A stretch of 64,000 nt of DNA from Shewanella marina JCM 15074. Its GTDB lineage: Bacteria > Pseudomonadota > Gammaproteobacteria > Enterobacterales > Shewanellaceae. Location: the NCBI RefSeq assembly GCF_000614975.1, contig NZ_BALM01000010.1, forward strand, positions 78,294-142,293, in the 5' to 3' direction. The notes beneath the pieces were generated by a model that was not told the DNA's origin, searched no databases, and saw only the letters and a list, made by a program, of their open reading frames with translations. This document shows positions 1 to 8,216 of this stretch, piece by piece. Position 1 is the first letter of the stretch; each line of letters opens with the position of its first letter. A program made the translations under genes and the position numbers.

Positions 1-597
1 CATCCAGAGGCTAAGCCAGATGCCGCCAAACAATACATATTGATCCATGATCAAACCCAGTGCATAGGGTGTGATGCTTGCGCCATCGCATGTCGGCAAA
101 CCAACCAAGTGCCAGCCGAAGTGAGCCGCCTGACGATTGTCCGCCATGGCCCTTACGGTGAATATCCCAACCAGCAATATCATTTTGAACGGCAGTCATG
201 CCAGCAATGTGAAAATGCCCCCTGTGTGATGGTGTGCCCAACGGGTGCTGCTTATCGCGATCCACAAACAGGCATTATTAAAGTCGATGATTGGAAGTGT
301 GTTGGTTGCCAATATTGCATTGCGGCTTGCCCATACCAAGTACGTTTTATTAATCCCGTGACCCGCGCCGCCGATAAATGTGATTTTTGCGCCGAAACCA
401 AGCTTAAACAAGGGGAATTACCTGCTTGCGTGCAAGCCTGTCCGACCCAAGCGCTGCAATTTGGCGACAGTTTAGATAAGGATGCACAGGTGCGTAAAAC
501 CCTAAATTCAGCGGCAGTGATCCGCGATAATGAATCACTGGGAACTCGGCCTAAAGTGTTTATTATTGCTGATGCCAAAGGTGAGGTGACCATATGA
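1..597 (+). CDS. nrfC: NrfC-like 4Fe-4S ferredoxin subunit (5' end outside window)
   Basis: Iron-sulfur electron-transfer subunit of the NrfC/PsrB family, expected to pass electrons between a quinol-interacting NrfD partner and a terminal reductase. The frame is open from base 1, so the start lies outside the window; the TTG at 40 is internal. Visible cysteine clusters are CIGCDACAIAC, CQQCENAPCVMVCP, CVGCQYCIAACP and CDFC followed by CVQACP, enough for four [4Fe-4S] clusters. The stretch RFINPVTRAADKCDFC closely resembles E. coli NrfC. The stop overlaps the next gene's start as ATGA, so it is cotranscribed with nrfD. The reductase it serves is not in the window, so nitrite reduction is inferred from resemblance only. 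Confidence 0.85.
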   Translation, partial: HPEAKPDAAKQYILIHDQTQCIGCDACAIACRQTNQVPAEVSRLTIVRHGPYGEYPNQQYHFERQSCQQCENAPCVMVCPTGAAYRDPQTGIIKVDDWKCVGCQYCIAACPYQVRFINPVTRAADKCDFCAETKLKQGELPACVQACPTQALQFGDSLDKDAQVRKTLNSAAVIRDNESLGTRPKVFIIADAKGEVTI

Positions 598-1534
598 GTG
601 CATTTCATTTTGATTCATTAGTATGGCATTGGCCTATTGCCATTTATCTGTTTTTAGCGGGTATTTCAGCAGGGGCCATGTTCTTCGCTATTTTGCTTAA
701 ATACGCTTGTTTAAAGCAGACGGCGCATGAATCTAAGTTTATTTTAGCGGCCTGTATTATTGCCCCTATTTCAGTGTTCTTGGGATTAGGGATTTTGGTG
801 GTCGATTTAACTAAGCCATTAGATTTTTGGAAAATTCTGGTGTTCTATAACCCGCGCTCGGTCATGTCGGTCGGGGTAATTATCCTGATGATTTACCAAG
901 TGTTTATGTTTGCATGGATAGCGGCAGTATACGCTAAACCCATACAAACATGGTTGGGGCTACGCTTTACCCCAATCAATAAACTACTTACTTGGCTAGC
1001 GCAGCAACATGCCAGTATTACCGGATTATTGCTGATATTGTCCTTGTCATTAGGCGCTTATACCGGCTTTTTATTGTCAGCATTGCCAGGTTATCCGATG
1101 CTAAATAATCCAGTGCTACCCCTGCTATTTTTAATCTCAGGGTTAACCTCTGGCGCTGCTGGTGCACTGCTGCTGGGTGTGTTGTTAAAAGGTCAGCCAG
1201 ACAGTAAAGAAGTGAAGTTTATTCATAAAATCGAAATTCCACTGATTTTAGTCGAGTTGTCGATCATCTTTACCTTCTTTATGGGATTAGTGCTCAGCGG
1301 CGGCCAAAAACAAGTTGCAGCCGCCACCGCCATCGGTGCAGGATTTTGGGGCTGGGTATTTTGGTTAGGCATTATTGGCGTGGGTTTATCAGTGCCATTA
1401 GCATGAACCTCTTTATGACGGCATCATCACAGCGTAAATTTTCCTACGTCGCTATGACCGCATTGATGAGCCTTATCGGCGTATTGCTGCTACGTAATTT
1501 TATTCTTTACACAGGGCAAATGACGACGGTGTAA
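594..1534 (+). pseudogene. nrfD: NrfD-like membrane subunit, broken by a one-base frameshift near 1400
   Basis: Multi-pass membrane protein of the NrfD/PsrC family, expected to oxidise quinol and feed the adjacent NrfC-like protein. It begins FHFDSLVWHWPIAIYLFL, close to E. coli NrfD. The first frame runs to a TGA at 1404 (270 residues, ending GVGLSVPLA). The expected C-terminal membrane segment, ending RNFILYTGQMTTV, continues in the -1 frame to the TAA at 1532-1534. The whole span is 941 bases, so one added base restores about 313 residues, near the E. coli length of 318. No slippery heptamer is seen at the junction. The lesion is a one-base deletion or a sequence error. The truncated protein would lack its last membrane helix. 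Confidence 0.85.
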
Positions 1535-1569
1535 TCATTCACTCAATCTATCAACATCACCACCCCATT

Positions 1570-1599
1570 AACGTCAATCAATTGATTGGCGTTTTTTTT
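1570..1599 (+). terminator. Rho-independent terminator after nrfCD
   Basis: An 11-bp stem (AACGTCAATCA paired with TGATTGGCGTT, one G-U pair) with a 2-base loop is followed by a run of T. It lies 35 bases after the nrfD stop. Confidence 0.85.
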
Positions 1600-1734
1600 A
1601 TGACAAATCAGCCTATTTCTCGATAGCCAATGAGCGAGATTGATCGACAATAAAATGGTTTAGATGTGAAGCTTAACCATTAATTTATAATCAAAATCAT
1701 TAAGATAATGGCATTAATCTCAAGGGTATAAATA

Positions 1735-2376
1735 GTGGTTATTGATTATTACAATCAGCTAGCGACAGAGCTAGCTGAGCAATATCAAAGTTTGGCGGTA
1801 GACGATGTGCATCGCGGTTGGATCGATTTAATTGCCACTGATGTAAGCAAGCCATTTTATATGCTGGATATTGGCGCAGGCAGTGGCCGAGATGCCCGCT
1901 ATTTTGCTCAAATTACGCCAAAGGCTAATGTAGTAGCAATTGAGCCAGCAAGTGAATTTGCCAAGCAAGGCAAACAATATACTCAAGGACAAGCCGTTAC
2001 TTGGCTAGCCGATAGCTTGCCAGCTTTAATCCAACTGAAACAAGCTATTACTGCTGACAAGTTAGCGGCTCAGTATGACTTAGTACTGTTGTCAGCGGTA
2101 TGGATGCATCTTGCGCCAGAACTGCGTGCGCAGGCAATGCAAAACATCGCTCCTTTAGTTGCTACCAATGGCCTGTTAGTGATCAGTTTGCGCTTTGGTC
2201 AAAGTGAATTTGATCTGACTACTCGGCAAATGTTCCATGTGTCAGTGGCAGAAGTGCTAGGGTTAGCAGAGCAACAGCAATTGCGCTTAGTGCGACATGT
2301 ACAAGCTGAAAATGATTTTCAGCAGCGCGACCATATCTCATGGCAAACCTTAGTCTTTCAAGCTGGGGCGAATTAA
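1735..2376 (+). CDS. Class I SAM-dependent methyltransferase
   Basis: A 213-residue class I methyltransferase. Motif I is MLDIGAGSGRDA at residues 43-54, and an acidic residue ends the second strand (VVAIEPASEF). The substrate cannot be read from the sequence; no DNA-methylase catalytic motif (NPPY or DPPY type) is evident, so a small-molecule or protein substrate is possible. The start is GTG at 1735, preceded by AAGGG about 8 bases upstream. The HNH endonuclease gene begins 3 bases after its stop, so the two are almost certainly cotranscribed and may act together. They lie directly upstream of mcrBC. Confidence 0.8.
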   Translation: MVIDYYNQLATELAEQYQSLAVDDVHRGWIDLIATDVSKPFYMLDIGAGSGRDARYFAQITPKANVVAIEPASEFAKQGKQYTQGQAVTWLADSLPALIQLKQAITADKLAAQYDLVLLSAVWMHLAPELRAQAMQNIAPLVATNGLLVISLRFGQSEFDLTTRQMFHVSVAEVLGLAEQQQLRLVRHVQAENDFQQRDHISWQTLVFQAGAN

Positions 2377-2379
2377 GCC

Positions 2380-3447
2380 ATGCAAGCCAGTCCACAAATT
2401 CAATTAGATTTTATTGCCTATTTGCAGCGTATTTTTGTTGAAGGCGATTTTTCTGCTACCTACAAATATGCGCTATTGCATGCGCTGGCCGATATTTGTG
2501 TTGAGCAGGCAGGGCTAACGAATACGGTTAGTGCGAATAGTGGTTCGACGCTACGTATTAGTCATCAACAATTAGCCGAAAAATTTATCGAACTGTATTG
2601 GCAGCATTCAGTGCCATATTCTGCTACAGCAGCAGAACCTATGTTGTTACTGCAAAACATGGGTCAACAAGCAAAAATTCTCACTCAATTAGCTGGGCTG
2701 CGAGCTTGCGGCGTCAATAGTGTTAGTCAGTTAAAAAGGCATCATGACTGGAGTACGCTGGTTAAAGCAAGCAAGAATATTGTCAAAGTTGGCCCACTAT
2801 GGCGCTTACAGAAGTTGGCAGGTATTGATGAATGTTTTTTGTATCCGCATCAACATAATACTGATTATATCGAGTTAAATGCAGGCATCAGTTTTTGCTT
2901 TAGACGCTTCTACGATCTTGTGGTGACCATGGTGCGTAACCATTGGCAATTACAAATCCGTAAAAATAGTCGTAATGATGTGCTTATTGGTGATAAAGGC
3001 AATTTAGCTGATTTCCTCTTTGGCAGTAATCGCCGCAGCTTACAACAAGCCAAGCCTCTGCTATTTGATATTCAAGCCGGTAATTGTTTTTATTGTCAAA
3101 AGCCTCTCAAATTGCAACAAGACACGGCCGAAGTGGATCATTTTATTCCGTGGACTCGATACCCAAATGATCTTGGCCATAACTTCGTATTGGCACATCG
3201 CCGCTGTAACAACAACAAGCGCGATCACTTAGCTTCACTTAGCCATCAACATCGCTGGTTAACTCAAAATTTAGAGCAATATCGACAACTGATCAGCGAT
3301 GAACTCAGCCCTTATTTCAGCTGTGATGCCGAGCGAACCCTAAGCATCAACCACTGGGCATACCAAGTCGCCAAACAAAACCATTCACAACTCTGGCAAG
3401 GCATTAATCAGTTTGTGGGGTTTGAGGAGAGGGAAGCGGTGGTGTGA
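2380..3447 (+). CDS. HNH endonuclease family protein
   Basis: A 355-residue protein with a C-terminal HNH nuclease domain. The metal-binding pair CFYC is at residues 236-239, the catalytic region EVDHFIPW at 251-258, and the H-R-R-C-N-N-N-K box at 273-280. The first 220 residues match nothing I recognise and may choose the target. It follows the methyltransferase by 3 bases and precedes mcrB by 80 bases. A role in DNA cleavage, probably defence, is inferred from the domain and neighbours. Start ATG at 2380. Confidence 0.8.
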   Translation: MQASPQIQLDFIAYLQRIFVEGDFSATYKYALLHALADICVEQAGLTNTVSANSGSTLRISHQQLAEKFIELYWQHSVPYSATAAEPMLLLQNMGQQAKILTQLAGLRACGVNSVSQLKRHHDWSTLVKASKNIVKVGPLWRLQKLAGIDECFLYPHQHNTDYIELNAGISFCFRRFYDLVVTMVRNHWQLQIRKNSRNDVLIGDKGNLADFLFGSNRRSLQQAKPLLFDIQAGNCFYCQKPLKLQQDTAEVDHFIPWTRYPNDLGHNFVLAHRRCNNNKRDHLASLSHQHRWLTQNLEQYRQLISDELSPYFSCDAERTLSINHWAYQVAKQNHSQLWQGINQFVGFEEREAVV

Positions 3448-3527
3448 AGAAAATACATAATTTATGTACGTATTAATTGAATACCAAATTATCTAATCGC
3501 TGCAACACTAAGGAATAAATAATCAAT

Positions 3528-6014
3528 ATGGGAATCACACTAGAGCAAAGATTATCAACTTGGGATGAATTTTTAGCTCGTTGGCCGAAAAAGCGAATAG
3601 AAGAGCTGACATTAGAAGAGTATGTGGATGTAAAAAATCGTGACACATTTGCATACTGGCTGGAGCACAAGACTAAAATCTTGGGCTCAATTCGTGGCGG
3701 TGACTCATCAAAATTTGGTATTTACCGACGTAATAAGCCACCAAAAGGTGGACGTTCTCATATTAAACATGGAGATGTTTATTCATGGCTATCTCGTTTT
3801 GGCGACACTGAAGAAACAGCTTTTGATTCTATAAAAAATGAAATACTAAAAGTAATCGATTTTATTGAAGCTGGAGATGTAAAAGCAATTCAAGAAATTG
3901 GGCTAGCAGATACTCTTAAGTGGAAGTTAGCATTTTTGTACCAAGACCCAGAGCACCCAAAAGTCATTAATATTTTTAAACGAGATATGCTAAGGGATGC
4001 ATGCTCTGATCCGACAGGCGAGTTCTCTGATTTGTATAGTAGCCTCTTAAAAGATAGGGGGGACACCAATATTGTTCAATATGGCTATGAAATTTGGAGC
4101 TCACTTGAGGATGCCGAATCAGATGACTCCGAAATTGAGGTAAATATGGTATCTGATGACAGAAATGAGTGCAGATTGCCGTTAAATACGATCCTTTATG
4201 GTCCTCCTGGTACAGGCAAAACTTACAACACGATCAATAAAGCTCTTGCCATTGTGGATCCTGAATATCTATCTAAAAATGTGAGTGACCGTAAGAAAAT
4301 CAAAGCTCGTTTTGACGAACTTGTTGCTAAAAACCGCATTGGTTTTGTGACTTTTCATCAGAGTTTTAGTTATGAAGACTTTGTTGAAGGACTAAAAGCT
4401 AATAGTGATGAAACAGCTCAAATCAGCTACGAAATTGAAGATGGTATTTTTAAGCGGATGTGTGCTGCCGCAAATGCTAAACCGATAATGATGCAGTCTC
4501 AGCATCGGATTGATATTTCGGGACGTAAAGTATGGAAGATGTCTTTAGGGGATACTCTTGGGGACGACGCATATATTTATGAACAATGCCTTAAAAATAA
4601 TTATGTTTTATTAGGCTACGGCTACAACGTTGACTTTAGTGCCTCAAAAGATAGAAAAGCAGTCATTGAAGCGTATAAATATAATGGTATTGAAATAGAA
4701 AACGAGAATTACGACTACAGAGTTATATCAGTTAATAACTTTAAAAATGTTATGTCAGTCGGAGATTTAATTGTAGTTTCTGATGGAAATCGTAAATTTA
4801 GGGCGATTGCTGAAGTGACTGGTGATTACCAATTTGACTCAGCTGCAATTGAAGATGATGGGTACTCTCAAATGCGTAAGGTTATGTGGCATCGAGTATA
4901 TGGACCATCTTTACCTGTTGATGAGTTGTTTAATAAAAACTTATCTCAGATGACATTGTATCGATTACGTGAACCTGTATTAGATTTAGTAAAGTTTCAG
5001 GAAATGTTGGCTGGTGAAACGATAAGAGATAGCACAGTGTCTGGTATCTCGGTAGGAACTCAAGTTTCATCATATCAAGTTGAGTCTATTTCTGATGAGA
5101 TTATTAGTCTAAGAAAGCCTAATGGGTCGCTATTACCTATGCCTAGGACAATTGTAGATAGTCTTGTGTCTATGGTTTCAAATAACCTACTGACGATCGA
5201 TGATATAAAGTATAAAAGGGTATTTGAAAGAGTTGATACCGATATGGAAAAGTATATCGTTAATGGCTATCCAAATATTTTAGCTCCTTTAGTTCAAGCT
5301 ATACACCATTACGGCCTTGATAAGATAACGGTTAGTAATGATAAACGCGTATTGATAATCGATGAGATTAATCGTGGCAATATTTCAAATATTTTCGGTG
5401 AGCTCATCACGCTTATTGAGCAGAGTAAACGTGCTGGTGGATCTGAAGCCCTATCTGTGAAATTACCTTATTCGAAAGAATCATTTTCAGTCCCTTCTAA
5501 TTTACACATAATTGGTACGATGAATACAGCTGACAAGTCATTGGCTCAAGTAGACATTGCTTTGCGTCGTCGCTTTGAATTTATTGAGATGATGCCCAAG
5601 CATGAATTACTTGAGAATATCGATATTGAAGGTATCAATATCGCTGAGTTACTTAAAACCATTAATCAACGTATTGAACTGTTATATGATCGTGAGCATA
5701 CCATTGGGCATAGTTTCTTTTTACCATTAATAAATGAGCCTACGATAGAACGTTTGGCTCGTATTTTTGAGCTAGAAATATTGCCTTTGCTTGAGGAATA
5801 CTTCTTTGAGGATTGGGAGCGTGTAGGGCAGGTATTAGGTGATCACCTTAAATCAGATCCCAAGTTGATGTTCATCGAGGAGAAGTTCACAGAGGCTTCT
5901 GTATCGCAGCTAATGGGTAGTGATTGGTTACAAGATGGTATTCGGCCATATCAACGTAATACTAAGGCATTAAGTAATCCAGAAGCGTATATAGGGATAT
6001 ATGATTCGTTCTAA
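3528..6014 (+). CDS. mcrB: McrB-like AAA+ GTPase of a type IV restriction system
   Basis: Motor subunit of a McrBC modification-dependent restriction system, which assembles as a hexamer and drives cleavage by McrC. The Walker A motif GPPGTGKT is at residues 225-232. The family signature FVTFHQSFSYEDFVEGL follows, then Walker B VLIIDEINRGN at 608-618, the sensor MNTADKS at 665-671 and arginines in ALRRRFEF near 680. The first 200 residues are a separate domain, probably recognising modified DNA, that I do not recognise. Between about 325 and 490 an extra segment interrupts the ATPase core and looks PUA/EVE-like (see findings). It overlaps mcrC by 14 bases. Codon use is visibly richer in AGA and ATA than in the housekeeping genes, suggesting transfer. 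Confidence 0.88.
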   Translation: MGITLEQRLSTWDEFLARWPKKRIEELTLEEYVDVKNRDTFAYWLEHKTKILGSIRGGDSSKFGIYRRNKPPKGGRSHIKHGDVYSWLSRFGDTEETAFDSIKNEILKVIDFIEAGDVKAIQEIGLADTLKWKLAFLYQDPEHPKVINIFKRDMLRDACSDPTGEFSDLYSSLLKDRGDTNIVQYGYEIWSSLEDAESDDSEIEVNMVSDDRNECRLPLNTILYGPPGTGKTYNTINKALAIVDPEYLSKNVSDRKKIKARFDELVAKNRIGFVTFHQSFSYEDFVEGLKANSDETAQISYEIEDGIFKRMCAAANAKPIMMQSQHRIDISGRKVWKMSLGDTLGDDAYIYEQCLKNNYVLLGYGYNVDFSASKDRKAVIEAYKYNGIEIENENYDYRVISVNNFKNVMSVGDLIVVSDGNRKFRAIAEVTGDYQFDSAAIEDDGYSQMRKVMWHRVYGPSLPVDELFNKNLSQMTLYRLREPVLDLVKFQEMLAGETIRDSTVSGISVGTQVSSYQVESISDEIISLRKPNGSLLPMPRTIVDSLVSMVSNNLLTIDDIKYKRVFERVDTDMEKYIVNGYPNILAPLVQAIHHYGLDKITVSNDKRVLIIDEINRGNISNIFGELITLIEQSKRAGGSEALSVKLPYSKESFSVPSNLHIIGTMNTADKSLAQVDIALRRRFEFIEMMPKHELLENIDIEGINIAELLKTINQRIELLYDREHTIGHSFFLPLINEPTIERLARIFELEILPLLEEYFFEDWERVGQVLGDHLKSDPKLMFIEEKFTEASVSQLMGSDWLQDGIRPYQRNTKALSNPEAYIGIYDSF

Positions 6015-7278
6015 AGTTAACGATGTTATCGTTAGGGAGTATGCTCTTTTAATCAATGGGGGCAACAACTGCAGCATAGATTGCCACTCAATACCTAGGT
6101 GTGCCTTTGAGTGGTTGCTTATGCATGGAGTCAGTAATGGTGAAAAGCAACGGGAGCTAGTTAAGGTAAAGAGGTATGGGAAATCGATTGCCTTACAGGT
6201 GGTGAATTTTGTAGGAGTCCTCGAGACACCATGTCGTACTCGTATTGAAATTTTACCTAAGATTGCCGCTGAGGTGTATGAACCTAAGATTGCTCGTATG
6301 ACTCTATTAAAGATGTTAGCAAAGGTTGAGAATTTAAAGCTGGAGGAGTTTAAACAAACTCAACTACAGCTAATGAAACAACCGATCTATGAATTGCTGA
6401 TTGCTTATTTTTTAAAGATAGTTTCTAAGCTTCTTAGACAGGGACTGAGAAGTGAATATCAGCGTGTAGAGCGTGAATCGTCCTACCTAAAAGGTCAGTT
6501 GCAGGTTTCTAAGCAAATTCGACAACGTCCAGGTCGTCGGAACCTTTTTCATGTTTCTCACGATATTTATAATGCTAATCGTGCCGAGAATCGTCTTATA
6601 CACTCATCATTAAAGCAGGTGCTTAAATGGTCTAGAACGAGTGCTAATCAACGACTAGCTAGAGAGCTGCTTTTTATGTTTGACGGTATAGAATTATCAT
6701 CAAATTATTCTTATGATTTTAGACTGTGGAAGAATGATAGAAGCCTTGCTCACTATCGAATCCTAAAACCTTGGTGTGAACTTATTCTTAGTTATCAATC
6801 ACCAGTTGCTATGGTGGGAAAACATGATGGTTTATCATTCCTATTCCCTATGGAACAGTTGTTTGAGCGTTATGTTGCCAAGCAGCTAAGAAATCAATTA
6901 CCAGCAACATTAAAATTAAAAGAGCAGGTATCTAGTCACTGTTTAACAAAGCATAAGGAAAAAGATTGGTTCAGATTAAAGCCAGATATTGTTGTTTATA
7001 ATAAATCGCAAGTGGTTACTGTAATGGATACTAAGTGGAAATTGCTTGATGCCTCTCTTGACAGTAAAAAGAACAAGTATAATTTAAGCCAATCTGATAT
7101 GTACCAGTTGTTTGCTTATGGTGATAAATACTTAAATGGACAAGGGAATTTATATTTAATTTATCCCCAAAATGCCAGTTTTGAAGAGCCTCTTAATCAT
7201 TTTGAATACAAGAGTAATTTAAGGCTATATGTTGTACCGTATGATTTGGAAACTGATTCATGCCCTATAAAGTGGTAG
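6001..7278 (+). CDS. mcrC: McrC-like endonuclease subunit of a type IV restriction system
   Basis: A 425-residue McrC family nuclease, the partner of the preceding GTPase. The PD-(D/E)xK core is visible as LKPDIVV, with Asp at residue 329, and VMDTKWK, with Asp 343 and Lys 345. The N-terminal half carries the usual McrC features CRTRIEILPKI and the NRAENRLIHSSL segment. The start ATG at 6001 lies inside the end of mcrB and has AGGGA just upstream, typical of translationally coupled mcrBC. No DNA methylase of type I or II is in the operon, as expected for a system that attacks modified DNA. Confidence 0.88.
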   Translation: MIRSKVNDVIVREYALLINGGNNCSIDCHSIPRCAFEWLLMHGVSNGEKQRELVKVKRYGKSIALQVVNFVGVLETPCRTRIEILPKIAAEVYEPKIARMTLLKMLAKVENLKLEEFKQTQLQLMKQPIYELLIAYFLKIVSKLLRQGLRSEYQRVERESSYLKGQLQVSKQIRQRPGRRNLFHVSHDIYNANRAENRLIHSSLKQVLKWSRTSANQRLARELLFMFDGIELSSNYSYDFRLWKNDRSLAHYRILKPWCELILSYQSPVAMVGKHDGLSFLFPMEQLFERYVAKQLRNQLPATLKLKEQVSSHCLTKHKEKDWFRLKPDIVVYNKSQVVTVMDTKWKLLDASLDSKKNKYNLSQSDMYQLFAYGDKYLNGQGNLYLIYPQNASFEEPLNHFEYKSNLRLYVVPYDLETDSCPIKW

Positions 7279-7373
7279 GTGTTTGACTACTTAAATATCA
7301 CCATTATTAGTTTCGTTGGTCTTCATTTTTAACTGATAATGAAGATGATTAGTCTTGTTATTTTTGCTATATC

Positions 7374-7400
7374 AGGCTCAATTAGTAAGCCATTGAGCCT
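7374..7400. terminator. Possible weak terminator hairpin after mcrC
   Basis: A perfect 9-bp inverted repeat (AGGCTCAAT / ATTGAGCCT, 9-base loop) lies between the convergent mcrC and mazG remnant. Neither strand has a convincing T run, so a terminator role is uncertain. Confidence 0.3.
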
Positions 7401-7418
7401 TTCCAAGCAGAACCATAC

Positions 7419-8036
7419 TTACTTCTTATCATATTTATCGCTACTGCCTTTAAATTTCTCGACTGGATATTTAAGGGCATTTTTTGTCATCTTAGCATTG
7501 GCTGCTTGGGCAATATCAATGTTTAGACGATCGCTAAGTTGTAATAAGTAGATCAATACATCTGCCATTTCTTCTGAGACGGCTTGGTGGGTGTCTGAGT
7601 TCGGTTCGAGTTCAGATTGCGACTCGGTCAACCATTGAAAATGTTCCATTAACTCGCTGACTTCAACCGAGAGTGCCATGAGATACCCAAACAACTTGGG
7701 GTTGCAGAATTCAGTGGGAATTTAACGTGCTTTAGACAAGGCATTGATTGCTGTTAATGGTTATTCCCTTATCAAAATTAATAACGCAGTATAAAGCACG
7801 TTAAAACCCATCAAAGAAAGCCTTAAGCAAGCCCATTTCGTTGTTGCATCAATTTAAAAGGGAATGCCATTCCTGCATAGATGCGCCTCGACTTGAACTT
7901 GCTTAAGAGCTTCTGAAAATAGCAACCTCAAGTCGTTTGGGTATTAATTTTTAGGTGAATGAAACTGTTGCCAATCACGTTCGCTGTTGAAGCTTCTTAA
8001 TTTTTGGATGAGCTGCTGAATATCTGTGCTAGGCAT
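7419..8036 (-). pseudogene. MazG-like nucleotide pyrophosphohydrolase, split by a MITE
   Basis: MazG-like enzymes hydrolyse nucleoside triphosphates such as dCTP to the monophosphate. Here the gene is in two pieces on the minus strand. The N-terminal piece (8036 to 7947) encodes 30 residues starting MPSTDIQQLIQKLRSF and ending QFHSPKN. The C-terminal piece (7682 to 7419) resumes at LMALSVEVSELMEHFQWL and runs to the stop. The 260-bp element at 7684-7943 sits between them and brings a TAA right after residue 30. Joined, the pieces give about 117 residues, normal for the family. The metal-binding EVSE and EEMAD motifs are both in the C-terminal piece, so a short product from ATG 7679 would keep them but lack the first helix. 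Confidence 0.85.
7684..7943. mobile_element. MITE-like element with 22-bp terminal inverted repeats
   Basis: The ends are inverted copies of TACCCAAACRACTTGRGG followed by TTGC: 7684-7705 and 7922-7943, differing at two positions. Inside are further nested inverted repeats: a perfect 14-bp pair (7721-7734 and 7792-7805), a perfect 10-bp pair (7822-7831 and 7898-7907) and a small palindrome at 7861-7873. There is no coding capacity for a transposase. The ends start and finish with TA, compatible with TA-targeting, but no longer target duplication is evident. It interrupts a mazG-like gene. A related end occurs at 19456-19477. Confidence 0.85.
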
Positions 8037-8155
8037 TGAGTTTGGTCTTACTTAAAGTATCAAAATAACGAGTCACTAGTATAACGAGTTTTGTGGTGCA
8101 GATTGAGATTATATCTCTGTTTTAGTTGTTTGAGTTGTTGATGGCTTGATCAAAT

Positions 8156-8190
8156 AAAAATGCCTACTTTCAAGGGAAGTAGGCATTTTT
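8156..8190. terminator. Bidirectional terminator downstream of the YibE/F gene
   Basis: The arms AAAAATGCCTACTT and AAGTAGGCATTTTT flank a short loop, giving a long stem with T runs on both strands. It lies 27 bases beyond the stop of the minus-strand YibE/F gene. Confidence 0.85.
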
Positions 8191-8216
8191 GTTGAGGGTT
8201 ATCTTTAAAAGAAATC

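Noticed and set aside
1346..1534. Separate small gene overlapping the end of nrfD
   Set aside because: Its protein matches the missing NrfD C-terminus, so it is the continuation of nrfD and not an independent gene.
1686..1691. Promoter of the methyltransferase gene
   Set aside because: A good TATAAT is present but no acceptable -35 box lies at the right distance, so it is not listed as a promoter.
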